From Propionivibrio dicarboxylicus (GTDB lineage Bacteria > Pseudomonadota > Gammaproteobacteria > Burkholderiales > Rhodocyclaceae): a stretch of 64,000 bases of DNA. The notes below the pieces were generated by a model, which was given only the letters and a program-made list of their open reading frames with translations, was not told the origin of the DNA and ran no database searches. The stretch covers positions 124,001 to 188,000 of the forward strand of contig NZ_FNCY01000007.1 in NCBI RefSeq assembly GCF_900099695.1, read 5' to 3'. The position numbers and the translations under genes are program-made. This document shows positions 17,948 through 26,134 of the stretch, piece after piece. Within the stretch, counting starts at the first letter, position 1; the number at the start of each line of letters is the position of its first letter.

Positions 17948-19588
17948 CTATGCCTGTGTCCCCATCCCGCCGTGCCCTGCATCCGAGGCGAAATATTCCT
18001 CGTATTTCTCGCGCGCCTCGTCCCCGAACAGGATTTCGCAGGCCGCCATCAATCCCTCGGCATTGCGGATATCCTCGTGTCGCATGACGAGCGCGATCTT
18101 CGAGCGCCGGCGCAGGAAATCCTCGAGCTTGGTGACCATTTCCTGATGACGGATCAATTCGATTTCGCAGCGGATGTAGTCGGTCCCCTGAATCAGCACC
18201 TCGGCCTCGCGCGGGTCCTCGCGGATCAGCGCCAGCAGTTCGAGCGCCTGCTGGTCGTAGCGCCGCCACAAGCGCGTGCTCAGTGCTTCGATTGAGTTCG
18301 GCGAGGTATAGCTGTCGAGGTTCATCAGCCGCGCCTGGTGGAAGTACTCCTCGCGCACCGAGGTGTGCGGCTCGCCGTACCACTTGTAGTCCGGATAACG
18401 CATCGACACGCCCATGCCAGCGACCAGCGTGGAGATCTCGTTGCCGACGTTAACGCAATCGGTCAGTTTGCCGCCGAAAACGCTAATATGCGCAGTCTCT
18501 TGATTCGCATCGATTTCGTGCTTGCGCGACATCAGCAACCAGTCGCGCTCGCCGTTGCCGTTGCCCGAGCGTTTGACGACGAGGGGGCGGACGCCGCAAC
18601 GCTCGGCGATGATGTCGGCGGTGGTCAGCGGCTTCGCCAGGTTCAGGCGCTTGTTGATGTTGTCGAGCACAAACTGGCGATCTTCCTCGGTCACCTCGCT
18701 GTAGGGCGAATCGACCCGCGTGTCGGTGGTGCCGACACAGGTCCGCACCCCCATCGGGATGACGAAGAACAGACGTCCGTCGTCGGCGAAGAAGGTCAGG
18801 ATCCGGCGGTTCGGCGTCACCTGCGGCACGATCAGGTGAATCCCCTTGGAAAACACGTGTTGATGCTCGGTTTTCTCGCCGGTCAGTGCGTTGTGGTCGT
18901 CGACGAAAGGACCGGCGGCATTGATCAGCACCTTGGCGCGGATCTCGAACGATTCACCCGAAATCACGTCGCGGACGCGCGTGATCCAGCGCCCGTTCTC
19001 GCGGCGTGCCCCCTCGGACGCCACATAGTTGGCGGCGATGCAGCCCCGATCCATGGCAGCGCGGATGAACTGGAAGACGAAACGGGAATCGTTATCGTGC
19101 AGATAGGCGTCCGAGTATTCGAAGCCGCCGTAATAGTTGGCGGTGCTGACCACCGGCTCTTCCTGCTCGGTCGAGCGCCGGTTCAACAGACGCGGGACCT
19201 GCGTGAAACAATTGCCGAACAGCCAATAGACCCAGGTGCCGGCCCAGATGAACCAAGGCGGAAAGCGGAAGCCCTTTTCAATGGTCGTGAAGAAGCGGAT
19301 TTCCTGGATCCGCGAGGGAAAATTCTCGATCAGATGGTTGCGACTCTTGCACAGGCCACGCACGAGACCAAAGTCACGGCTCTCGAGATACTTGATCCCA
19401 CCCCAAGCCAAATTGCTCGACTGCTGACTGGTAAACCCGGCGAAATCGCGCTGGTCGATCAAGGCCACCTTGGCGCCCTTGCCGGACAGCGCCGCCGCCG
19501 AGACGGCACCGTTAATCCCGCCCCCGATCACCAGGACGTCGAAATCGCCCTGCCCGAGTTTCCGGATATTGCTCAGTCTGAGCTTCAT
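17948..19588 (-). CDS. glpD: FAD-dependent glycerol-3-phosphate dehydrogenase
   Basis: This is a membrane-associated flavoenzyme that oxidises glycerol-3-phosphate to dihydroxyacetone phosphate and feeds electrons to quinone. It has the FAD-binding motif GGGINGA at residues 22-28, SSNLAWGGIKYLE near 55, NAAGPFVDD, and GTTDTRVD, followed by a C-terminal helical GlpD domain. At 546 residues it is somewhat longer than E. coli GlpD (501). I chose the ATG at 19588; the frame is open to 19702 through the operator region, which is unlikely to be coding. No glpK, glpF or glpR is in view. Three palindromes like GlpR sites cover its promoter. Confidence 0.9.
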   Translation of the reverse strand: MKLRLSNIRKLGQGDFDVLVIGGGINGAVSAAALSGKGAKVALIDQRDFAGFTSQQSSNLAWGGIKYLESRDFGLVRGLCKSRNHLIENFPSRIQEIRFFTTIEKGFRFPPWFIWAGTWVYWLFGNCFTQVPRLLNRRSTEQEEPVVSTANYYGGFEYSDAYLHDNDSRFVFQFIRAAMDRGCIAANYVASEGARRENGRWITRVRDVISGESFEIRAKVLINAAGPFVDDHNALTGEKTEHQHVFSKGIHLIVPQVTPNRRILTFFADDGRLFFVIPMGVRTCVGTTDTRVDSPYSEVTEEDRQFVLDNINKRLNLAKPLTTADIIAERCGVRPLVVKRSGNGNGERDWLLMSRKHEIDANQETAHISVFGGKLTDCVNVGNEISTLVAGMGVSMRYPDYKWYGEPHTSVREEYFHQARLMNLDSYTSPNSIEALSTRLWRRYDQQALELLALIREDPREAEVLIQGTDYIRCEIELIRHQEMVTKLEDFLRRRSKIALVMRHEDIRNAEGLMAACEILFGDEAREKYEEYFASDAGHGGMGTQA

Positions 19589-19669
19589 CGCCAACCTTCC
19601 CAATCCACGCGTCACGCTGCTTGTCGTTTGGCGCAGCGCACCCATTCGCGAGCGCATGCGCACCAAAAA

Positions 19670-19750
19670 ATGTTCGTTTACAAACATAATTGAGCGCGAC
19701 AATGTTTGTCAACGACAATTTCTGACAACGCCAAGTTCGTAGACAAACAT
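19670..19750 (-). promoter_or_regulatory. glpD promoter with three GlpR-like operators
   Basis: Three 18-base palindrome-like sites lie at 19670-19687 (ATGTTCGTTTACAAACAT), 19702-19719 and 19733-19750. Their starts are 32 and 31 bases apart, about three helical turns, so all would face the same side. The half site ATGTTCG agrees with the E. coli GlpR half-site as I recall it (WATKYTCGWW). On the minus strand a TTGACA (19707-19712) and a TATGTT (19683-19688), 18 bases apart, sit inside sites 2 and 1. A DeoR-type GlpR repressor binding here would block the promoter; the regulator gene itself is not in the window. Confidence 0.65.
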
Positions 19751-20244
19751 GCAACAGATGAGCATTGACAGACCGACCGACGCAGTCGTCATAAAATGGA
19801 AACAGCAACGAAAAACGCCCCAATCGCCTGACCAGCCGGGCCCACCGGCTGCCAACCGGCACCGTAACGGACGGATGACAAGCGGCAGGAGGGGGCAAGG
19901 CCCTCGCCATGGGGCGTTGTACCGTCAGTAGTACTCATCGCTCCGGACTGAAAAAGCCCCGGGGCAATAATCGATGGAAGGAGGAAGCGAGAGGCTCGGG
20001 AATTGCAGCGCTATCCCAAGGCATGGGGGCGTTAAGAATTAAGCGCCGGATAGCCTAGCGCCCAGCCCTGGCGGGAAAGCAAGGCACGCAACGCCGCCGA
20101 CAACCGACGCGGCGGCGATCCGACGAGCCAGGAGCTGGCACGCAGAATTGCCGGCTTCTTGCATGAATCGCCACGCGACCTCTCCGCCGCATGGCGCGAC
20201 GTCCCGCCAAGCCTTGCGCAATCGACGCTTAGTGCTGGCGCACC
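19751..20244. other. Intergenic region between glpD and purF
   Basis: With the glpD promoter this makes a gap of 656 bases. Two small open frames (19749-19931 plus, 20039-20221 minus) have no ribosome site and no protein-like pattern, and I reject them. The part at 19814-19918 can fold as a closed RNA-like domain (listed separately). A 10-base palindrome GCCCCGGGGC flanked by an A run lies near 19956. I could not place the purF end terminator. Confidence 0.5.
19814..19918. ncRNA. Candidate structured RNA element
   Basis: AACGCCCCA at 19814-19822 pairs with TGGGGCGTT at 19910-19918 and closes a 105-base domain. Inside, AGCCGG/CCGGCT (near 19833-19849) and GAGGG/CCCTC (near 19889-19905) can form two further hairpins, a multi-branch layout seen in sRNAs and riboswitches. 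I do not recognise the family and cannot tell the strand. GC-rich DNA often gives chance pairing, so this is only a candidate. Confidence 0.25.
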
Positions 20245-21771
20245 CTAACCCGTCACGTTCAGGTTGATGTCGAGCTGCCGCGATGCCCCCTGGTCGTCCC
20301 GGCCGGACGCCAGCTTCTTGTTGCGCGCACTTTCGATCATGTCGAGATATTCCGGCGTGATATCGCCGGTGACATAGTCGCCGTTGAAACAGGAAGTGTC
20401 GAAGCGCGTCAGCGTCGGTTTGAGATCGCTGACCGACGCCTTGAGCGTATCGAGTTCCTGATAGACCAGCGCATCGGCACCGATCTCGCGGCAGATCTCC
20501 TCGTCGGTACGGTCGGTGGCGATCAGCTCACCGCGCGTCGGCATGTCGATGCCATAGACGTTGGGATAACGCACGGGCGGCGCCGCCGACGCGAAATAGA
20601 CCTTGAGCGCACCGGCAGCACGCGCCATCTCGACGATTTCGCCGCTGGTCGTACCGCGCACGATCGAGTCGTCGACGAGCAGCACGCGCTTGCCCTTGAA
20701 CTCCTGGGCGACGGTGTTGAGCTTCTGGCGCACCGACTTCCTGCGCACCGATTGGCCCGGCATGATGAAGGTGCGGCCGATGTAGCGGTTCTTGACGAAG
20801 CCCTCGCGATACGGCAGCCCGAGCTTCTGCGCCAGTTGCATCGCCGACGGCCGGCTCGAATCGGGGATCGGGATGACGACGTCGATTTCGCCGACCGGCA
20901 GTTTCTTGGCGACGAGATCGGCGAGATATTCGCCCATCTGCAGGCGCGTCTCGTACACCGACACGCCGTCGATGACCGAGTCGGGACGCGCGAGATAGAC
21001 GAACTCGAAAATGCAGGGGGACAGTACCGGATGATCGGCGCACTGACGCGCATGCATCTGTTGATCGAGATCGACAAAAATCGCTTCGCCCGGCGCGACG
21101 TCGCGCAGGACCTTGAAGCCGAGCGTATCGAGCGCAACCGACTCGGAAGCGACCAGGTATTCCTGGCCGGTCGGCGTCTCGTTGGAACCGATCACCAGCG
21201 GCCGAATGCCAAACGGGTCGCGGAAGGCGAGCAGGCCGTGTCCGGCAATCATCACGACAACCGCATAGGCGCCCTTGCAGCGGCGATGCACGCCGGAGAC
21301 TGCCTTGAAGATCATGTCCGGATCGAGTCGGTAACCGCTCGCCGATTCCTGCAGTTCGTGAGCCAGCACGTTGAGCAACACTTCCGAATCGGAACTCGTG
21401 TTGATGTGACGCAAGTCCTGGCGGAACATGTCCTCCTGCAACTGCTGCGTGTTGGTCAGGTTGCCGTTGTGCGCGAGCACCAGGCCGAAGGGCGAGTTCA
21501 CGTAGAAGGGCTGCGACTCGGCCGAATCGGACGACGACCCGGCGGTCGGATAGCGGCAATGCGCGATCCCCATGTTGCCGGGCAGCGCACGCATGTTGCG
21601 CGTGCGGAAGACGTCGCGGACGAGTCCCGACCCCTTATGCATGTAGAACGCGTCGCCATCGCCCGTGGCGATGCCGGCAGCATCCTGCCCGCGATGTTGA
21701 AGAACCATCAGCCCGTCGTAAAGGAGCTGGTTGACGGGCGAAGTCGCCATGACGCCGAGAATACCGCACAT
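20245..21771 (-). CDS. purF: Amidophosphoribosyltransferase
   Basis: It performs the first step of purine synthesis, making phosphoribosylamine from PRPP and glutamine. The ATG at 21771 places Cys2 (MCGILG) as the N-terminal glutaminase nucleophile. The open frame continues upstream to 22212, but only through the cvpA gene. The PRPP motif LLVDDSIVRGTTS lies in the C-terminal phosphoribosyltransferase domain. At 508 residues it matches the family. It follows cvpA by eight bases, the arrangement known from many Proteobacteria. Confidence 0.97.
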   Translation of the reverse strand: MCGILGVMATSPVNQLLYDGLMVLQHRGQDAAGIATGDGDAFYMHKGSGLVRDVFRTRNMRALPGNMGIAHCRYPTAGSSSDSAESQPFYVNSPFGLVLAHNGNLTNTQQLQEDMFRQDLRHINTSSDSEVLLNVLAHELQESASGYRLDPDMIFKAVSGVHRRCKGAYAVVVMIAGHGLLAFRDPFGIRPLVIGSNETPTGQEYLVASESVALDTLGFKVLRDVAPGEAIFVDLDQQMHARQCADHPVLSPCIFEFVYLARPDSVIDGVSVYETRLQMGEYLADLVAKKLPVGEIDVVIPIPDSSRPSAMQLAQKLGLPYREGFVKNRYIGRTFIMPGQSVRRKSVRQKLNTVAQEFKGKRVLLVDDSIVRGTTSGEIVEMARAAGALKVYFASAAPPVRYPNVYGIDMPTRGELIATDRTDEEICREIGADALVYQELDTLKASVSDLKPTLTRFDTSCFNGDYVTGDITPEYLDMIESARNKKLASGRDDQGASRQLDINLNVTG

Positions 21772-21779
21772 AAGATTTC

Positions 21780-22271
21780 CTACCTGAAACGAATCCGTTT
21801 GGCCACGTCCACCGGCAGCCAGGGCTTGCCGGCGAGCACCGCCGTCTCGAGCGGCGCCGAAAAATACGCATCGGCCCACCATTTTTCCTTCGGCAGCGAG
21901 GTCATGCCGCCGACGGCCATCAACACCAGCACGATCGCCAGACCGCGAACGGCGCCGAACACCACGCCGAGCAGACGATCGCTCAAACTGAGCCCCAAGG
22001 CCTTGAGCAGGCCGCGCACGGCCAGCCGCAACAAAGCCATGAGCATAAGAACGACAACGAACACCGCCACCCAGGCGGCGACAGTGCGCATGGCCGGATC
22101 GGCGATGCCGTCGAAAAATACCCGCGCCACCTCGCTTCCCCAGCTCTTGGCAGCGAAAAAGGCCAATACCCAGGCAACCAGCGCAATGATCTCGCCAACC
22201 ACACCCCGCCATAAACCCAATGCCACCGAAGCGCCGACCACGGCCATGACAACGTAATCGAGTGTGGTCAT
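21780..22271 (-). CDS. cvpA: CvpA family inner-membrane protein
   Basis: This is a small membrane protein of 163 residues with four predicted membrane segments, starting MTTLDYVVMAVVGAS. In E. coli CvpA is linked to colicin V production and bile or envelope tolerance; the molecular role is not settled. It overlaps the SPOR gene by four bases and is followed closely by purF, the conserved SPOR-cvpA-purF order. Confidence 0.93.
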   Translation of the reverse strand: MTTLDYVVMAVVGASVALGLWRGVVGEIIALVAWVLAFFAAKSWGSEVARVFFDGIADPAMRTVAAWVAVFVVVLMLMALLRLAVRGLLKALGLSLSDRLLGVVFGAVRGLAIVLVLMAVGGMTSLPKEKWWADAYFSAPLETAVLAGKPWLPVDVAKRIRFR

Positions 22272-22990
22272 GGTTTGGCGGCGACGACGCCGTTGACGCC
22301 GATTCTCTTCATCTTGTCGAGGGCTTTTTCCGCACCGTCGCGGTTCGGGAACGGCCCGACGCGCACGCGCGTCTTCTTGCCTTCGGGCGAATCGAGCGGC
22401 TCGGTGAAGACCTTGAGGCCTAGTTCGCCGAGCTTGCTCTGCAGGACCTTGACGTTGCCCTGGTTGGCGAAAGCGCCGATCAGGATGACGAACTGGCCGT
22501 TGCCGTGCGCCGGCGACGAAGCGCTCGCTTCAACATGTTTTCCGGACAGGATGGCGGCGGCGCGATGCGCGTCGTCGCTATTGCGGTCGGCGGTTTTTTC
22601 CGGGGCTTTTTCCGCAGGCTTTTCCGGCGCCTTTTCGGGCGCTTTTTCCACGGGCTTTTCAGCCGGCTTGACCTTCTCAGGCGCTTTCTCCGGCGGAATC
22701 TCTACCGGCTTTTCCGCAGGCGGCGCTTTGTCGAGCGCCGCAACTTTCTCCGCCGGCTTCTCGGCGGCAGCAGGCACGGCCGATTCCGCCTTCGCTCGCG
22801 CCGACTTGGGCGCGAACGCCACCTGGTCCTGGCCAGGAATGCGGATCTGGACGTCCTGCACCTGTTGTTTCGGTTCGTCGTCCATCACCATCGGCAGCAC
22901 GACGGCCGCGAGTCCGGCAAACGCGACAGCACCGACCAGTCGGCGGCGCGCCCGTTTTTTCAGCAGTTCGGCATCGGAAGAGTCGGACAT
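22268..22990 (-). CDS. SPOR-domain protein (DedD-like)
   Basis: This is an inner-membrane anchored protein with one membrane segment near residues 20-38. A long Pro/Glu/Lys/Ala-rich spacer made of repeated EKAPEK-type units follows (about 70-140). The C-terminal SPOR domain (about 165-240) begins at QFVILIGAFANQGN. SPOR domains bind denuded peptidoglycan at the division site, so a role in cell division like that of DedD is likely. The frame could also start three codons upstream at a TTG (22999), but the ATG at 22990 is preferred. It lies between folC and cvpA, the usual order. Confidence 0.88.
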   Translation of the reverse strand: MSDSSDAELLKKRARRRLVGAVAFAGLAAVVLPMVMDDEPKQQVQDVQIRIPGQDQVAFAPKSARAKAESAVPAAAEKPAEKVAALDKAPPAEKPVEIPPEKAPEKVKPAEKPVEKAPEKAPEKPAEKAPEKTADRNSDDAHRAAAILSGKHVEASASSPAHGNGQFVILIGAFANQGNVKVLQSKLGELGLKVFTEPLDSPEGKKTRVRVGPFPNRDGAEKALDKMKRIGVNGVVAAKP

Positions 22991-23014
22991 CGGTTTCAAA
23001 CGGAACGAGAAAGA

Positions 23015-24349
23015 TCAGGAGCGCCCAGGCGGAAGCGGCGAATCGCCACGCGCGGCAACTGCCCGCAGCACGGCCGCAACCGTATGGAACGAACCAAAGG
23101 CCGCAATTCTATCATTTTCCCCCGCCAGCCCGACAGCACGCGCAAAGGCCGCCGTCGGCGAGTCGAAAGTCTCGACGTTTCCACCGAGACCGGCGACGAC
23201 GCGCTGCACTGCGTCGGCCGGCGCACCTCGCGGCACATCGAGGCCGGCCACCAGCCAGACATCGACGCGACCGGTGAGATTAGCCAGCGCGCCGGCGATA
23301 TCCTTGTCGGCGAGCATGCCAACGACGGCCAGCGTTTTCCCGGCACAAGGCAGCGCATCGAGATTCTCGGCCAGCCCCGCCGTCGCCTGCGGGTTATGGG
23401 CAACGTCCACGATCACGCGGGGGTGCTCGCCGATGATGTCGAAGCGTCCCGTCAAGCGCACTGCGCGCAATCCCGTTTCGACCGCCGCGCGCGTCACCGG
23501 CAGGCGCGACTGCAGGCACGTCACCGCCGTCAGCGCACCGGCGGCGTTACGCAATTGACAGGCGCCGCGCAGCGCCGGCAGCGGCAGTTTTTCCCAACGG
23601 GTGTCGCCGCTGACGAAAGTCCAGGTCGAGCCGTCGGCCGTCGCCGTAAAATCCCGTCCGATCAGGCGCAGGTCGGCACCGATCGAGGCCGCATGCGCGC
23701 ACAAGGATTCCGGAGGTGCCGGATCGGCGCACAGGGCTGGCCTGCCGGCGCGGTAGATGCCGGCTTTTTCGAAACCGATCGCCTCGCGCGTCGTCCCCAG
23801 CCAGTCGGTATGATCGAGCGCAACGCCAGTCACCACGGCACAATCCGCGTCATAGACATTGACCGCATCGAGCCGCCCGCCCAGTCCCACTTCGAGAATC
23901 GCGACGCCGACGCCCTGCGCGGCAAAGACTTCCCAGGCGGCCAGCGTGCCGAACTCGAAATAAGTCAGCGCGATACCGCCGGCGGCCTGCCGTGCCGCTT
24001 CGACGCGAGCAAAGGCGAGCACAAGATCGGCGTCGGACACCGGCACACCATCGACCCGGACGCGTTCGTTGTAGGCGAGCAGGTGCGGCGAGCTGTAGCA
24101 CGCGGTACGCACACCGGCGGCGCGGTAGATCGCCTCCAGCGTGGCGCAGGTCGAGCCCTTGCCGTTGGTGCCGCCGACGACGATCACCGGGCAGTGCTGC
24201 CGCTGCCGCAACTCGGCCTTGACGCGGGCGACGCGCTCGAGGCCGAGTTCGATGCCGGCCTGCCCCTTCGGGTGCAGGCTTTCCAGATGAGTCAGCCAAT
24301 CGTTCAAGCGTTTCACGTCGGACCCCGGTGCGTAAGACAAAGGCGGCAT
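23015..24349 (-). CDS. folC: Bifunctional folylpolyglutamate synthase / dihydrofolate synthase
   Basis: It adds glutamate to dihydropteroate and to folates, using ATP. The P-loop GTNGKGS is at residues 60-66, and SSPHLLAYNERVRV, ALDHTDWLG and DVAHNPQA are family motifs. From the ATG at 24349 it has 444 residues, a normal length. There is no good ribosome site before this ATG; a GTG at 24316 is an alternative. The frame is open to 24535 only by overlap with the preceding gene. It belongs to the folC-SPOR-cvpA-purF group. Confidence 0.93.
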   Translation of the reverse strand: MPPLSYAPGSDVKRLNDWLTHLESLHPKGQAGIELGLERVARVKAELRQRQHCPVIVVGGTNGKGSTCATLEAIYRAAGVRTACYSSPHLLAYNERVRVDGVPVSDADLVLAFARVEAARQAAGGIALTYFEFGTLAAWEVFAAQGVGVAILEVGLGGRLDAVNVYDADCAVVTGVALDHTDWLGTTREAIGFEKAGIYRAGRPALCADPAPPESLCAHAASIGADLRLIGRDFTATADGSTWTFVSGDTRWEKLPLPALRGACQLRNAAGALTAVTCLQSRLPVTRAAVETGLRAVRLTGRFDIIGEHPRVIVDVAHNPQATAGLAENLDALPCAGKTLAVVGMLADKDIAGALANLTGRVDVWLVAGLDVPRGAPADAVQRVVAGLGGNVETFDSPTAAFARAVGLAGENDRIAAFGSFHTVAAVLRAVAARGDSPLPPGRS

Positions 24350-24375
24350 TATTGCAGATCGGGCGTGCAAACCGG

Positions 24376-25203
24376 CTAACGCATATCGGCCGGCAACGCC
24401 TCCGACGGAATGCGTTGCGCCCCGCCGTAGTACTTCGCCATGATCCGGCGGAAACTCCCGTTCTTCTTGATCAGGGCCAGCCCCTCGGCAAATTTCCCGG
24501 CGTAAAAGCCATCGGCATCGCGCGTCCGCGAACAAGTCAGCGACACATCGCCGCGGTTGAACGGCGCCGTCCGCGCATAGGCGCCGACCTCCTCGGGAAA
24601 GAGCGTTGTCAGGAAATGCTGACCGGTCAGGTCAACGATCGCCCACAGATCGATGCGACCGGCCGCCAATTGCCGCGCCGAGCCTTCGTGCGAGGTATTC
24701 GGTATCAGCTTGAGTCCCGGCATCCGCTGCAAGGTGCGCATGATGCCGCTTGAATTGAGCGCGCCGATGCTGACGCCGCGCAGCCGGTCCGGACTGATAT
24801 CGGCGAAGCCATCGGAGAAGCGCCGACGATCGTAGAAAAAAGTCTGCAGCACATAGAGGATGACGCTGCCCACCCGCACATTGGCCGCCACCGCCGGATC
24901 CTCATACAAGACCTGGCCGCCGATCGCGCAGGTCACGGCACCGGTCTCAAGGTAGTGGATCATGCGCGCCACCGGATAGAAGCGCAAATCGACTTCGACG
25001 TTCGCCGCCTGGAACGCCGCAAGCGCCAGATCGATGGCCAGACCCTTGTCCGGCCCCGACGTATCCTGATAGATCGGCGGATATTCGAAGGCGCCGAGTT
25101 CGACGCGGTCAGCCGCATCGACGGAACCCGCCGTCAGTACGCCCAGCACCGTCAGCCAACGCGCCAGGGACCGCCAACCCGGCCTTTCCCTTCCGTGTCC
25201 CAT
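24376..25203 (-). CDS. Periplasmic solute-binding protein (transporter substrate-binding family 3 type)
   Basis: This is a secreted binding protein of 275 residues. The ATG at 25203 follows a strong AAGGGGGG ribosome site and gives an N-terminal basic stretch, a hydrophobic core and an AxA-type end (VDAA) near residue 30. The mature part has the ELGAFEYPPIYQD opening, GLAIDLALAAF, and the two-lobed periplasmic fold pattern seen in amino-acid receptors and in ligand sensors. No permease or ATPase gene is nearby, so it may work as a sensor or with a distant transporter. It lies between trpA and folC, where betaproteobacteria usually carry accD. Confidence 0.8.
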   Translation of the reverse strand: MGHGRERPGWRSLARWLTVLGVLTAGSVDAADRVELGAFEYPPIYQDTSGPDKGLAIDLALAAFQAANVEVDLRFYPVARMIHYLETGAVTCAIGGQVLYEDPAVAANVRVGSVILYVLQTFFYDRRRFSDGFADISPDRLRGVSIGALNSSGIMRTLQRMPGLKLIPNTSHEGSARQLAAGRIDLWAIVDLTGQHFLTTLFPEEVGAYARTAPFNRGDVSLTCSRTRDADGFYAGKFAEGLALIKKNGSFRRIMAKYYGGAQRIPSEALPADMR

Positions 25204-25303
25204 CGCCCCCCCTTCGCGCCGCAAGGCCATCGTCCCGGCGGCATCCCCGATGCAGACGGCGACGCGCATCGCCATGGCAACGCGCGCCGCAGCAAGCGAC
25301 CGG

Positions 25304-26125
25304 CTATGCCGGCGGGGTGCCGCACGACCCAGCGTCAACACCGGCACGCAAGTCAGCCACCAGCGTCTTCACCCGTGTGCAGACCGTATCCGGCGTCGAA
25401 CGTTCGATTTCTTCGATGATACGACTCCCCACCACCACCGCGTCGGCGCAGGCGGCCACGGCACCGGCGGTGGCCGCGTCGCGGATGCCGAAACCGACGC
25501 CGACCGGCACGCCGGTCGCCGCACGCAACTCGGGGATGCGCGCCGCGACCGAAGCGACGTCGAGCGCCGCCGAACCGGTCACGCCCTTGAGCGAGACGTA
25601 ATAGACGTAGCCGCTGGCCAGTTCGCCGACGCGGGCAATACGCTCGGGCGTCGAGGTCGGCGCCAGCAGAAAGATCGGATCGAGCGCATTGGCATTCATC
25701 GCCTGGGCGAAGGCCTCGCCTTCCTCGGGCGGATAGTCGACGACCAGCACGCCATCGACACCGGCGTCGAACGCCGCCTCGGCGAAGATATCCAAGCCCA
25801 TCGCTTCGATCGGATTGGCATAACCCATGAGCACCACCGGCGTGACATTGTCATCGGCACGGAAACTTGCAACCATACCGAGGACCTGGCGCAGGCTGAC
25901 GCCCTTGGCCAGTGCGCGCTCCGAGGCACGCTGGATGGTCGGCCCGTCGGCCATCGGATCGGAGAAGGGCACGCCGAGCTCGATGATGTCGGCGCCGGCT
26001 TCGACCAGCGTGTGCATCAGCGGCACGGTCAGCGCCGGATCGGGATCGCCGGCGGTAATGAACGGAATCAGCGCCTTGCGGCCCTGCGACTGGAGACGCT
26101 CGAATGTTGCCTGGATCTTGGACAT
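25304..26125 (-). CDS. trpA: Tryptophan synthase alpha chain
   Basis: It cleaves indole-3-glycerol phosphate to indole, which passes to TrpB through a tunnel. The catalytic Glu49 and Asp60 are in [12 protein letters not shown], and the phosphate-binding GVGFGIRD stretch is present. At 273 residues it is complete. It follows trpB by nine bases. No leader or attenuator is visible here. Confidence 0.97.
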   Translation of the reverse strand: MSKIQATFERLQSQGRKALIPFITAGDPDPALTVPLMHTLVEAGADIIELGVPFSDPMADGPTIQRASERALAKGVSLRQVLGMVASFRADDNVTPVVLMGYANPIEAMGLDIFAEAAFDAGVDGVLVVDYPPEEGEAFAQAMNANALDPIFLLAPTSTPERIARVGELASGYVYYVSLKGVTGSAALDVASVAARIPELRAATGVPVGVGFGIRDAATAGAVAACADAVVVGSRIIEEIERSTPDTVCTRVKTLVADLRAGVDAGSCGTPPA

Positions 26126-26134
26126 GACGCCTCC

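Noticed and set aside
20031-20045. TTAAG repeat as a second QseB box
   Set aside because: The period is seven bases rather than eleven, so it does not fit the CTTAA-N6-CTTAA spacing.
19749-20221. Two small open frames in the glpD-purF gap
   Set aside because: They have no ribosome site and no recognisable or ordered sequence. One overlaps the candidate RNA fold.
22610-22760. Repetitive stretch that might be a CRISPR-like or DNA repeat array
   Set aside because: It encodes the Pro/Glu/Lys-rich spacer of the SPOR protein; the repeats are imperfect and lie in frame.
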